Source: G963667145 sp963667145 (GTDB taxonomy: Bacteria > Cloacimonadota > Cloacimonadia > G963667145). Taken from it: a stretch of 64,000 nucleotides of DNA. The notes beneath the pieces are model-generated. The model made no database searches, was not told the DNA's origin, and saw only the letters and a list, made by a program, of their open reading frames with translations. A program made the translations under genes and the position numbers. The stretch spans positions 992,001 through 1,056,000 of the forward strand of contig OY762943.1 of the NCBI GenBank assembly GCA_963667145.1, written 5' to 3'. How positions within the stretch are numbered: position 1 is the first letter of the stretch; each line of letters begins with the position of its first letter. Below are positions 1-9,266 of the stretch, piece after piece.

Positions 1-3000
1 GTATACTAGAGACGGTTGTTGCTACCGCATCACCTATTATATATTGTAATTCATAAGTTGTACTAGCAGGATTTAGTAAACAAGGGTCACTCCAAGTTAT
101 TCTAATACTATCTGGTTTTAAATTATACCCTCCGCTCTTAGCAGTATAAGCAGTAAATGTAGGTGCTGGAATTTTTGCCCAACCCGAATCAAACACGCTT
201 ATCTCAGAAACCTCTGCATCCACTGTAGCCTTCAACCCATAGTAGTACAGCTTCCCAAGTTCTTTCGTACTCAATACATCTCTAAATGCAATGGTTTTAT
301 AGCTGTTTGAATCCCAATCCGTTAATGAGGTATCTCCCACATAGGACATGCTACTAGCATCTTTTGTTTCACTTCTGTAAACAACATATTTGGTGGCTCC
401 ATAACTTTGGTTAGAAATGTTTTTAGGCATATTCCAAGTCACCACTATAGTATCCAAAACCGTACCCTTGGTAGCTTCCACATTTTCAGGAGGCAAAAGT
501 TTTGCTATTCCCACCATAGGAGATGTCCATTCAGATGTATCGTTCTCACAGTCTTCGTTAATTGCTCTAACTTTATAACTGTATTCATGCCCAGTGAATA
601 TTTCTTGAACATCTTTCGCTATTGTATCGTTAACTACAAAGTTCAATGTTGCTTCTTTACCTGGATATGCAAAAGTTCTGAGTACTTCAAACTTCTTTGC
701 TGAACTGTTTGCTTTCCATTTCAAATAAATAGCCGCTATAGAATCTTTGCTTACACTTTCTATAGTAGGATATGGTGTTTTTGTCCATCCGTAATAAGGT
801 TTACCTGTTTCTTGCATAGACAAAGCAGACCATACTCCTCCAGGTGTTGTTTGAGTTCTGATTTTGTAATAGTATTTGGTTCCTGTCATGAACTTACCAC
901 TGGAAGCAGTAACCGAACTATGCTTATACTCATAATAAGATTTGCCGTTCTCTTCTACCGCCAAAGTGTCATAAACATTAGTCTCATTATTGTAATCAGC
1001 AACATTTTGGAACACAAAAATTTGGAATCTCAATTCATCGCTGGAAGATAATCCTGGCCAAGTAAGCCTTACATACGAAAGATAATCTCCCTTGGTAACT
1101 GTATCAAAAGAGATTGTTGGTATCGTCAGCAAAGTATCAGCATAAACATATGGAGAATAGATAGTTATTCCTTCACCAGAATTTTTCTTGGCTTGTGCCC
1201 TGTAGTAGTATCTTTTCCCTACAATCAAATTAGTATCTTTACAGCTAATCTCCGAAGAAGCCAAAGTTTTGAAACTTTCCCATGTAGAACCTTTCTTTTT
1301 GTACAAAACGGTGCTATCAGAATTATTAGAAGAAATCCAAGAAAGATTTATTGTTCTTTCTGTGGAGCTTCCCGAAGCGGTAAAATTAGAAATTGTATCC
1401 AAACACGTATATCCAATAGCTACATTGCTTTTTGCACTTGTTCCGAATTCGGTGCTAATAGCTGTAACATAAAACTTCAAAACTGCACCCTTCTTGTTAT
1501 CAGAAACGTTATAAACCTTTCTTTGAGCTTCCGAATTTAATACTTCCCCTATTGGAACATCTCCCACTCCATCCTCGCTAGCTTGTTCATATACTATATA
1601 TTTAGTAATGTCCGATACAGTAGCCAAAGTGTCCCATTCAACAACAATGCTGTCTTTCAAGTTTTTCGTTGCAATTACTCCTGGAGGTCCCGAAAGCAAA
1701 AGATATCCAACATCATAAGAAGTTTGCCAATCGTTAGAAAGATTTGTCCCCTTTTGAGCAGCTACACGATATTCGTATTTAACTCCATCTATGAAAGCCC
1801 CGCCTTTTTTATCAACCAGTCTGTTTGTGGTAACTGTTTGCTGAATAGTATCGGAAGAACTTGTACTTCCAACTTTTGACCTTTGCACCAAATATGCCTC
1901 TGCCACTCCCAAAGAATCCCAAGTAACTATTATGCTGTCTTCATATTCACCGTCAGTTGCTTTTATGTTTTCGACTGCAGGTAATTTAGTATAGCCAGTC
2001 GCTCTTTCTTTCTTATATGCGGTGCTAATGTCACTATATTCCGTTTCACTGTTGTCCGTCAAAATTCCCTTTATCTTATATGTATAATAACTCCCTCTCT
2101 CTACTTGTCCATCTTCCAAGAATACTGTGTCGTTGGAATTAGTTAACTCTGAAGTATCCCTAGTGTAAATAGTTGAATCTCCTGCTTCGTTATAACGGCA
2201 AATCTGATATGAAGAAGCTAACCCTACTTTGCCCCAGTAAACTGCTATTTTGGATAAGTACTCAGCTTTTGAAGCTGTTACGTTCGCTGGAGGAGAGGGT
2301 TTAACATATCCAGAGACACTATCGCAAATAGCGTAAATTGAAGGATAATCTTCACTGGCAATCATCAACTTATAGTAATATAAAACATTGTCTTCTGCTG
2401 TTGCATCAGTGTATGTAGACACGTTTACTAAACCAGAATAAATTGTATCCCATTTTATTGTGGATTGAAGAGTTCTTAAAACAGAACAATAAATGCGAGT
2501 TCCTTTGTTTGCCCATGTGAGAACAACCTTATCTTTAACAGCTGTTCCACTTGGACCAGTGGCTATAAAATCTTCTACTGGAAGTAATTTACTATATCCC
2601 GTGGTTGTGTCTGACCAAGCAGATTTTGTCCCATCCAAATTTACAGTAGTTCCATAAGCAGAAATAGCTTGTTTTTGAGCCGTTTGGTTTATGGACTGAA
2701 CTCTGTAGGTGTATTTAAATCCTTCCCTGAGATTACCAACGTCAGTAAAAGACCCATTATTGCTTACGCCGAAAGTAGTATCTTCATTCTGAGTAGTTGT
2801 TCTTATCATTTGATAAGAAATATAATCTTCTCCTGCCGATAAAGTGTTCCATCCAATTACTATGTTGCTAAGCCCTTTGCTAGCTCCTGTACTGAAAGTA
2901 GGAGCAGGCAACTTGGTGAAACCAGGTTTGAAATCAGTTAAATCAGACTCTCTACTAGCACCTACTGTAGACATGGCAAAATAAAGAACTTGCCCCGTGT

Positions 3001-5773
3001 CAGCTTCAATCCCTGTGGGAGAATTAGCTCCTATGTATGCACCAACTTTATAGCATAAATTGTTTGATCCAAGACTCGTAGCATTAGCATCCTCTATTGT
3101 TGTTAGTTTTGTTGCCGTACCATTGTTGGATGTCTTATAATAGATGTTATACTTCCCGCTACTGTTCTTTTCAAAATACAGATTTATGCTGTCCGAAGAA
3201 GTTCCCATGCTTGCTCGTGTGAATGTAGGAGCTTGAATCTGTAACCACCCGCTATCAACATTGGAATATCTTAAGTCGCTTGGTTGTTTAGAATAAAAAT
3301 CAGATCTAAAAGTCTTTATTTTGTACAAATATTTGGAGTCACCATCCAAAACACTGGATTCGTCACTATATGTATATTGTTTACCATTTGCAGTATCTAC
3401 GGAAGCAATATAAACAAAGTTAGCACTATTATCTGTAGTTGTTCTGTAAATTTGATAAGAAGTTGCTCCGCTGTAAGCAACCGAATTCCAAGTAAGTGTT
3501 ATTTTTTTAGGGTCTTCATCTTTGCTTGCACTCAAACCATAAGCAGAATCAAGCCTCATGTATCCTTCTATAGGTTTACTCTTATCGGATTCTCCCCAAG
3601 CATCTCCCTTAGATGTCGTGATAGCAAGGGTATATACTCTACCATACAACAAAGAATTCCCCGCTGGAGTAAGGGCTATTGTAGAGTCGGTTGTAATTCC
3701 TATATTTACCCATCCACCATTGATGTCCATGTAATAGATTTTATATGTTTGCCCTGAAACAGAGCTCCAATACATATTAATTCTGTCCGATAAATTTTGA
3801 GAAACAGAGTCTAATACAGGAACTTTCAACGAAGTTTTAGCCGTGGAAGATATTGTTAGCTTGTCTGATTTTTCATACTCTCCAGAACTATTTTGTATAT
3901 AGCTAACTGTTTGGATTTGATATAAATACTGTGTAGCTTGTGTTAATCCTGTGTCTTGATATGAAGTAGCACTATTAGAAACAGTATCTATAGCAACATA
4001 TGGTAAAGAGCTTCCATAAATCTTTCGATACAAAATGTATTCCTTTGCGTTTTCTACCGAACTCCACAATAATTGAACCCAGTTTTCATAAATTCCTTCT
4101 GATGCAAAACTTGAAGGAGTAGCAATCTTAATCCAGCCTGAATCTAAGTCGGAATCAGGTGACTCTACATCATTTTTACTTCTTACCTTGTAATAATACA
4201 ATTGCCCCGTTTCTATATCGTATTTATTTTGTACAAACGACATTTGTTCTACAGTTGTATCTGTAGTTATCACAGGTAGTTTTGTCCACGTTCCCGCAGA
4301 ACCTTCTCTACGGAGAACTACATAATATTTTGAGTTGGTAACTTGCGACCACTTAACTGTTAGGCTATCATATCCTTTGGTAGCACTGACAGACGACGGA
4401 GCACTAATTGCACACCAGCCTAATTGTTCAGTTGAATAGTCTGATTTCCCTAACTGAATTCCACTATTATTCCTATAAACCACAACGCTATAATAGTACT
4501 TCTTCCCTGGAACAAGTCCGTTAGCTGTATTGTCTTCCAACGTTGCAACGCCTTTACCACCAAGGCTTGAAACGGTTGCAATAACATTTTCCAATTCTTT
4601 AATTATGGTTGAGCCCTGCTCTCTTCTATACAATTGTACTTTCAAGTCTTCGCTTGATATCGGATCTTTAGTTGTGACCGTAACTCTAACAAAATCAACC
4701 GAGTCAGTAGTTATAGAGGAAATAGTAGGTGCTTCATACTTGGTATATCCCAAATTGTAGTATGCCCCGCTACTATTCTTGTTTTCTACTCCACTGTTTG
4801 CACCCGTTTCCTTATTATCTTTTACGCACGTAACTCTAAATCTATACTCTGTCCCTAAAGTTGCTCCTGTCCAACTATAAGATCTCTGAGTAAATGCCGT
4901 TGTTCCCAAAGAAATGTCAGTAATATGACTATAACTGGATCCTCCATCTGTGCTACCATAAAGGAGATATCCAGAGACCCCATAAACTCTATCCCAAGTT
5001 ACAACTATCTTGTCGCTATATTCACCCTTTGTAGCATAAACATTTACAGGAGAGGAAACTGTCGTCCATCCAGAATCAAGAGCAGTTTTTTCTGAAGACT
5101 TTGTTCCATCATCCACAACAAAAATTTGAGTTTTAAAATAGTAAACTTGTCCTCTCTGTATATTGTCAGCTATTTCTGTTCCTTCACTGTTTTTTAAATT
5201 TGACAAAGTTATATCAATTTTGCTGTCATTTGTCACATCTTCTGAAGATGTAGAATAGTAAATTCTTGCATACCCAGACAAATTTAATTCTGCCCCTCGC
5301 TTTATTCTGTCAGGAACAGTCCATGAAACAGCTATCTTGCTGGAGTCCGTACCCTTGGAAACTTCTACATTACTCAATGTCGGGATTTTCAACCATCCCA
5401 CAGCAGCAGAGCTTCGCGGAGTAGACTTGGTTGTTCCTTTTACGGAACGAACCTTGTAGTAATATGCCTTCCCAGGACAAAGAGAAGAGTAAGAATCCTC
5501 ATATTTGGTAGTGGTAACTGAAGCTATAGAAATATAATCTTCCGCAAAGTTGTCGGAGTTGGAGGAAGACCTGTATATTTCATATTCGGAAACTCCCGAA
5601 ACTCTGGTCCATTCTATGACGATTTTGTCTTCGTAAACTGCTTGTGTTGCAGAAGCAACGGGACTGGACATTGTTTCTTCTATCACAGTCGTACAACCGA
5701 CGAAGAGTGACATCAACAAGCATAAAACTATCAGAACTCTTTTAACAGTCCTTGAATTACTACAAGCTTCCAT
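1..5773 (-). CDS. Giant fibronectin type III repeat lipoprotein, C-terminus beyond the window
   Basis: The minus-strand frame stayed open in every stretch I checked from the ATG at 5773 to the window edge, about 1,924 codons. The start is preceded by a good AGGAG Shine-Dalgarno. The N-terminus is a lipoprotein signal with a hydrophobic stretch ending in LFVGC, so the mature protein should be a lipid-anchored exported protein. After about 25 residues come roughly 18 tandem units of about 95-105 residues. Each begins near a GW/GY..P turn and contains W-x-(R/K/P), YYYK(V/I)R and S...Y motifs typical of fibronectin III domains, with spacings of 275-355 bases. Such arrays usually serve in cell-surface binding or as spacers. 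No catalytic domain is visible in the part present. A C-terminal domain outside the window could change the picture. Confidence 0.85.
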   Translation of the reverse strand, partial: MEACSNSRTVKRVLIVLCLLMSLFVGCTTVIEETMSSPVASATQAVYEDKIVIEWTRVSGVSEYEIYRSSSNSDNFAEDYISIASVTTTKYEDSYSSLCPGKAYYYKVRSVKGTTKSTPRSSAAVGWLKIPTLSNVEVSKGTDSSKIAVSWTVPDRIKRGAELNLSGYARIYYSTSSEDVTNDSKIDITLSNLKNSEGTEIADNIQRGQVYYFKTQIFVVDDGTKSSEKTALDSGWTTVSSPVNVYATKGEYSDKIVVTWDRVYGVSGYLLYGSTDGGSSYSHITDISLGTTAFTQRSYSWTGATLGTEYRFRVTCVKDNKETGANSGVENKNSSGAYYNLGYTKYEAPTISSITTDSVDFVRVTVTTKDPISSEDLKVQLYRREQGSTIIKELENVIATVSSLGGKGVATLEDNTANGLVPGKKYYYSVVVYRNNSGIQLGKSDYSTEQLGWCAISAPSSVSATKGYDSLTVKWSQVTNSKYYVVLRREGSAGTWTKLPVITTDTTVEQMSFVQNKYDIETGQLYYYKVRSKNDVESPDSDLDSGWIKIATPSSFASEGIYENWVQLLWSSVENAKEYILYRKIYGSSLPYVAIDTVSNSATSYQDTGLTQATQYLYQIQTVSYIQNSSGEYEKSDKLTISSTAKTSLKVPVLDSVSQNLSDRINMYWSSVSGQTYKIYYMDINGGWVNIGITTDSTIALTPAGNSLLYGRVYTLAITTSKGDAWGESDKSKPIEGYMRLDSAYGLSASKDEDPKKITLTWNSVAYSGATSYQIYRTTTDNSANFVYIASVDTANGKQYTYSDESSVLDGDSKYLYKIKTFRSDFYSKQPSDLRYSNVDSGWLQIQAPTFTRASMGTSSDSINLYFEKNSSGKYNIYYKTSNNGTATKLTTIEDANATSLGSNNLCYKVGAYIGANSPTGIEADTGQVLYFAMSTVGASRESDLTDFKPGFTKLPAPTFSTGASKGLSNIVIGWNTLSAGEDYISYQMIRTTTQNEDTTFGVSNNGSFTDVGNLREGFKYTYRVQSINQTAQKQAISAYGTTVNLDGTKSAWSDTTTGYSKLLPVEDFIATGPSGTAVKDKVVLTWANKGTRIYCSVLRTLQSTIKWDTIYSGLVNVSTYTDATAEDNVLYYYKLMIASEDYPSIYAICDSVSGYVKPSPPANVTASKAEYLSKIAVYWGKVGLASSYQICRYNEAGDSTIYTRDTSELTNSNDTVFLEDGQVERGSYYTYKIKGILTDNSETEYSDISTAYKKERATGYTKLPAVENIKATDGEYEDSIIVTWDSLGVAEAYLVQRSKVGSTSSSDTIQQTVTTNRLVDKKGGAFIDGVKYEYRVAAQKGTNLSNDWQTSYDVGYLLLSGPPGVIATKNLKDSIVVEWDTLATVSDITKYIVYEQASEDGVGDVPIGEVLNSEAQRKVYNVSDNKKGAVLKFYVTAISTEFGTSAKSNVAIGYTCLDTISNFTASGSSTERTINLSWISSNNSDSTVLYKKKGSTWESFKTLASSEISCKDTNLIVGKRYYYRAQAKKNSGEGITIYSPYVYADTLLTIPTISFDTVTKGDYLSYVRLTWPGLSSSDELRFQIFVFQNVADYNNETNVYDTLAVEENGKSYYEYKHSSVTASSGKFMTGTKYYYKIRTQTTPGGVWSALSMQETGKPYYGWTKTPYPTIESVSKDSIAAIYLKWKANSSAKKFEVLRTFAYPGKEATLNFVVNDTIAKDVQEIFTGHEYSYKVRAINEDCENDTSEWTSPMVGIAKLLPPENVEATKGTVLDTIVVTWNMPKNISNQSYGATKYVVYRSETKDASSMSYVGDTSLTDWDSNSYKTIAFRDVLSTKELGKLYYYGLKATVDAEVSEISVFDSGWAKIPAPTFTAYTAKSGGYNLKPDSIRITWSDPCLLNPASTTYELQYIIGDAVATTVSSI

Positions 5774-6330
5774 CACAAAATCTCCTTCTCTTTAAATTTC
5801 CATAAGTTAAAGTGTCTTTTTTCATAATCTTTCAAATTTTATATTTTCCCTATCTCATTGCTTTTTAACGCAATTAGCTTCGACAATCTTCCAAACTTCT
5901 TTATTTTCACTGTGTACATAATACCCCTATGCTACCCAAACTGGTCTTTTGTGTAGTTTTTGTCAAACTTTTTTTATTCTTTTGCCCACATCCCTTATTT
6001 TCCCAAAACTCAGTAAAATAGAAAAACCAAAGTGAAATGTAACCACAAAAAAAACACATCTTATCAACATAAGAATTGCATAAAATACACAAAATGGAAG
6101 AGATAAAAAACAATTACCGACCACATCTCACACTGAAAAAAGGAAAAATGATTGAACCTATAAAATTTGCTAAGCATTAGCTATATGATGGCTATTCAAA
6201 CAAATAGATGTTATTACAAAACTTTTTTCACTTTTTTTGTTTTTTTGCTATTTATTGGGAATGAATAAGAAAGAATTTCTAAAAAATTTTGAAATATTTG
6301 AACTTTTTGATTTTTTTGGTGCAAAAAATA
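5774..6330. other. Intergenic region, no gene supported
   Basis: This AT-rich gap lies between the divergently placed start of the FN3 lipoprotein and the terminator of the EamA permease. It must hold the promoter of the FN3 gene on the minus strand, but I cannot assign -35/-10 boxes. A 68-codon frame at 5907-6113 starts with TTG, lacks a ribosome site and looks like chance. Confidence 0.5.
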
Positions 6331-6371
6331 AAAGGTAGAAATTGTTTTACGAATTTCTACCTTTTTTCGAT
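6331..6371 (-). terminator. Intrinsic terminator of the EamA permease gene
   Basis: A 13-bp perfect stem (6331-6343 with 6352-6364) has an 8-base loop. On the minus strand it is followed by a T-rich stretch, just after the permease stop at 6386. There is also a short T run on the plus side. Confidence 0.8.
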
Positions 6372-6385
6372 TTTTGAGGAATTTC

Positions 6386-7306
6386 TTAACTTTTCCTGTT
6401 TTTTACTATGAAGAAGAGAGACAAAAGAAGGATGACGCATCCCAATAATTGTTTTGCTGATAGGGTGTTCCCATTGAAGATATAGTCCAAGGATATGGCT
6501 GTAAGTGGCCAAAAGAGTTCAAAGAGGGTGGCAATGGATGCTGGAACTCTTTTTAAGCCAAAGTAATAGATGAAGATTGCACCTGCTCCACTTGTGCAGA
6601 CTATTAAGCCGAAACTGAGCCAATTGGAGAGGGAGAAATCCGCTGTGTTGGTCAACTGTCCAGTGATGACTATGTAAATGAGGGCTATCAGTGAGGTGAT
6701 GGTAAACCGCAGGGATGTTGCCGCTCGGAAGTCCAAATCGCTGATCAATCTCTTGCCAAAGACGGTGGAAGACCCAAAGCTAAAAGCTGCTATAAGAGCA
6801 AAGAAAGCCGCATTGTGCGTAAAATCAATATTTTCCCAATTCAATCCGTGCTTGCCAAAAGCGATGAGGTAAGTTGCGAAAATCGCGACAATTGCCCAGA
6901 GATAGAAAGATTTTTGCATTTTTTCCTTTAGCAGAAGACGAGCTATTAAGATGGCGAAGATTGGTTGAAGTTTTTGCAAAACGACAACGGTTGCGAAGGA
7001 TACTTCTCCGTGTACTGCTGCAAAGAATGCTTTGGTGATGAATAAAGTGCCCGAAAATCCACCTAAGAAGCAAATCCAGCAAATGGCTATCCAATCGCTC
7101 TTTTTTAGGTTTCGAATATCTTGGAAATATTTTACCGCAAAAAAAGACATGATTAGAGCTCCAAAGAAATGCTCCCAAAATACCACCAGTGCTGGAGGAA
7201 ATTTGTAGAATTGCGGACGAATGAACAGTCCGTCGATGCTCCACATAGATGCTGCCAGACCCACTGCCAAGCATCCGATTATCAATTGAATTTTTTTGCT
7301 TTTCAT
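6386..7306 (-). CDS. EamA/DMT-family permease, predicted riboflavin transporter
   Basis: This 306-residue protein is almost entirely hydrophobic, with about ten transmembrane segments in two EamA-like halves, the second starting near residue 165. The start has an AAGGTGG ribosome site 7 bases upstream. EamA permeases move many small metabolites, so the family alone does not give the substrate. The substrate call comes from the leader: a complete FMN riboswitch and an intrinsic terminator lie directly upstream and nothing else sits between them and this gene. Known riboflavin carriers of this superfamily (RibN, and the RFN-linked ImpX group) share that arrangement. Riboflavin import across the inner membrane is therefore a strong inference. 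The gene is monocistronic, with its own terminator. Confidence 0.85.
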   Translation of the reverse strand: MKSKKIQLIIGCLAVGLAASMWSIDGLFIRPQFYKFPPALVVFWEHFFGALIMSFFAVKYFQDIRNLKKSDWIAICWICFLGGFSGTLFITKAFFAAVHGEVSFATVVVLQKLQPIFAILIARLLLKEKMQKSFYLWAIVAIFATYLIAFGKHGLNWENIDFTHNAAFFALIAAFSFGSSTVFGKRLISDLDFRAATSLRFTITSLIALIYIVITGQLTNTADFSLSNWLSFGLIVCTSGAGAIFIYYFGLKRVPASIATLFELFWPLTAISLDYIFNGNTLSAKQLLGCVILLLSLFFIVKNRKS

Positions 7307-7360
7307 TTTGTTCCACCTTCTGTTTCATTATTTTTTAGTACAAACACTGAGCTTCGGGAA

Positions 7361-7400
7361 CAAAAAAACACTCACCTTGGATTTCCTCGAGGCGAGTGTT
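7361..7400 (-). terminator. Riboswitch-controlled terminator
   Basis: An 11-base arm (7390-7400) pairs with 7367-7377 with one wobble mismatch. It is followed on the minus strand by seven T residues. It lies between the FMN aptamer and the permease start, as expected for an expression platform that terminates when FMN is bound. Confidence 0.85.
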
Positions 7401-7411
7401 AATAAAATCGA

Positions 7412-7545
7412 ATACTACTCCTATCATCTAGACTTTAACTATCGGTTTTGGAGTTTCGCCAAATCTGCTTTGTCCGAATTGGACTTTGCTCGCGGACTAT
7501 CACCGCCGGTCGGGATTTTCACCCTGCCCCGAAGTACTTATTATG
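7412..7545 (-). promoter_or_regulatory. FMN riboswitch (RFN element)
   Basis: On the minus strand the conserved blocks occur in order: CTTCGGGGCAGGGTGAAA, CCCGACCGGCGGTGATAGTC, CGCGAGC, a variable hairpin, TTGGCGAAACTCCAAAACCG, then ATAGTTAAAGTCTAGATG. These match the RFN consensus, including the ACCGGCGGT and GTGAAA cores. It controls the downstream permease through the adjacent terminator. Confidence 0.95.
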
Positions 7546-7599
7546 CATTCGTGGAATTTGCTTTTCTTTGTCAAATTGTTTTGAGATAAATGTTGGTGT

Positions 7600-8397
7600 G
7601 GATTCCGCTCTTCTATGAAGCTGGGTGTATGTGTGCTGTTGTCCAGCCACTGTCCCGACTGGATTCCCGCATTCGCGGGAAAGAGGGAAAAAGACACAAG
7701 GATGATAACCTCTTGGGCTTCCTGCCCTCATACTCACGTAAGTGGGTATCCATCTTCTTGCTTTTCTAATCCTCATACTTGCGGAAACAGGTATCCATTG
7801 CAATGTGCCTTCTTTTTTTCGCCGGAAAAAAACGAACCAAAAAACCTCCTTTTGTCATAAAATCGCTAAAACAGTGTCGTGAGATGCAGTGATGCTAACT
7901 CTGAGTAGAGGCATCTCCGAATGAACGACTATCCTCTGCTTCTCATAAATCACTTTTGCACTTCTCCAATAATGCCCTGTTGTTTAGCTAAATTATGCCA
8001 AAAGTCAAGCCCAGCCCAAACCCAAAGAGTGCTTCGCTCGGGGCGAGGTGGCTACAAATCCATCAAGTTGAGCCTACAATAATACGAAGGAGTTGAATAT
8101 TTTAGAGGTGAGGCTTTGGATTTTGAATTTACCTTTGGTTCTTTCGCTTTGGTCACACAAAGGGAAAGAACATAAAATGGATTCCCGTTTACACGAGAAT
8201 GAGGTTGCTTTGGCTTCCTGCCCTCCTTTTCCTCATGCCTGCGGAAGCAGGTATCCATTCTTGAGGCTTTTCTTTGGTTTTGTGGTTGTTTCCACCACTG
8301 CCCTGACTGGATTCTCGCGTCCGAGGGAATGAAGGAAAGAGAGGGAATGAAGGAATAAAAAGAGAAGTTGAGAGTTCCTAAGAGAAAATGCACAACA
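7600..8397. repeat. Mosaic of dispersed palindromic repeats
   Basis: No convincing gene occurs here; the overlapping frames on both strands read through repeat units. The units include an ATTCCCGC..GCGGGAA palindrome at 7661-7683, related diverged copies near 7726, 7767, 8179, 8231 and 8308, and a CCCAAACCCAAAGAG..GCTTCGCTCGGGG unit near 8020. The same units recur at 12.5-13.0, 15.7-16.0, 20.8-21.0 and 27.7-28.5 kb. Confidence 0.75.
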
Positions 8398-8423
8398 CAA
8401 AAAAGCCCCCAAATCGGAGGCTT
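8398..8423 (-). terminator. Intrinsic terminator of the 179-residue lipoprotein gene
   Basis: A GCC(T/C)CC/GGGGGC stem is followed by six T residues on the minus strand, about 25 bases after the lipoprotein stop. Confidence 0.8.
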
Positions 8424-8445
8424 GAGGATAAAAATTTAGATTTTT

Positions 8446-8985
8446 TTATTCAGCTTGTTTTATATATTTTGTTGCATAACTCCAAGTACTATTAAACTCA
8501 GAAGTATCTACAATATAAAGTGATGTACTATTTTCTAATTTATAATAAAGACATCCAGCTGTTACAGTATCGTAAGTAACGCCAGTAGGAATGTTGTCAG
8601 TATACTTTGTAGTTGTTTGTATATATGACAAAAGCAGTTTTTTTATACTGGAAGTTGTATCCGTGGAAAATGTTCCAGAGCGTGTGGATTTTTTGTAAAT
8701 CTCTGTTCCAGTAGAATTAGTAAATTTTTCTTCATATGCATATGAGTTAATTTTTCCAAAAGTAATGGTTCTGCCAGATTCTCCATAACCTGGATCCGAA
8801 TAAAAAATTCCCGACTCTGAGGGATGTTGTGAAGTAGCAATTATTGAAGCTATTGCAGCATTACCTTTCCAAGTTCCCGTTAGTTCGTGTACAGTCTCCT
8901 TTGTGTCATCATCACAGCAGGTGAGACAACATCCACCAAAAATAAATGCCACTATTCCCATGGCTACAAGCAAAATTTTTTTCAT
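8446..8985 (-). CDS. Small exported lipoprotein of unknown function
   Basis: This 179-residue protein begins with a short basic and hydrophobic signal ending FIFGGC, which looks like a lipobox with the anchor Cys near residue 18. More Cys residues follow directly (CLTCC). The ribosome site AAGGAG is well placed. The mature part opens with a LTGTWKG segment like the first strand of lipocalin-type or META-type small barrels, and is rich in Ser, Thr and Tyr. I do not recognise the family. It stands alone between repeats and has its own terminator. Confidence 0.75.
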   Translation of the reverse strand: MKKILLVAMGIVAFIFGGCCLTCCDDDTKETVHELTGTWKGNAAIASIIATSQHPSESGIFYSDPGYGESGRTITFGKINSYAYEEKFTNSTGTEIYKKSTRSGTFSTDTTSSIKKLLLSYIQTTTKYTDNIPTGVTYDTVTAGCLYYKLENSTSLYIVDTSEFNSTWSYATKYIKQAE

Positions 8986-9266
8986 TTAATTTCTCCTTTG
9001 GTCAAGAACTATTTTGTCGCTTGCAAATATGGGGAGGATGAGATAGTTGTCAAACATTAAGTCTAAGGATGTTTTGGCGAGCTTCGGTATATGGATTTGT
9101 GGCAATTTATAGAACTGTGGATTCCAGCGTTCGCGAGAATGAAGGTAGTTAATATACTTTCCAAATATGCGAATAAAAACAACAAATCCGAGATAAACAA
9201 ATTTAATCTGAGTGAAAAAGGATGATTGACTATCTATGGGATATGGAGCTGAAAAAAAGGACTTTT

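Noticed and set aside
5907..6113. 68-codon minus-strand frame
   Set aside because: TTG start, no ribosome site, composition like the surrounding AT-rich gap.
7519..7860. Overlapping frames on both strands (for example 7519-7803 minus and 7615-7860 plus)
   Set aside because: They run through the FMN aptamer or dispersed palindromic repeats and have no stable start sites.
8052..8393. 113-codon minus-strand frame and its opposite-strand partner
   Set aside because: Made of repeat units that recur in other frames at 12.7 and 28.1 kb.
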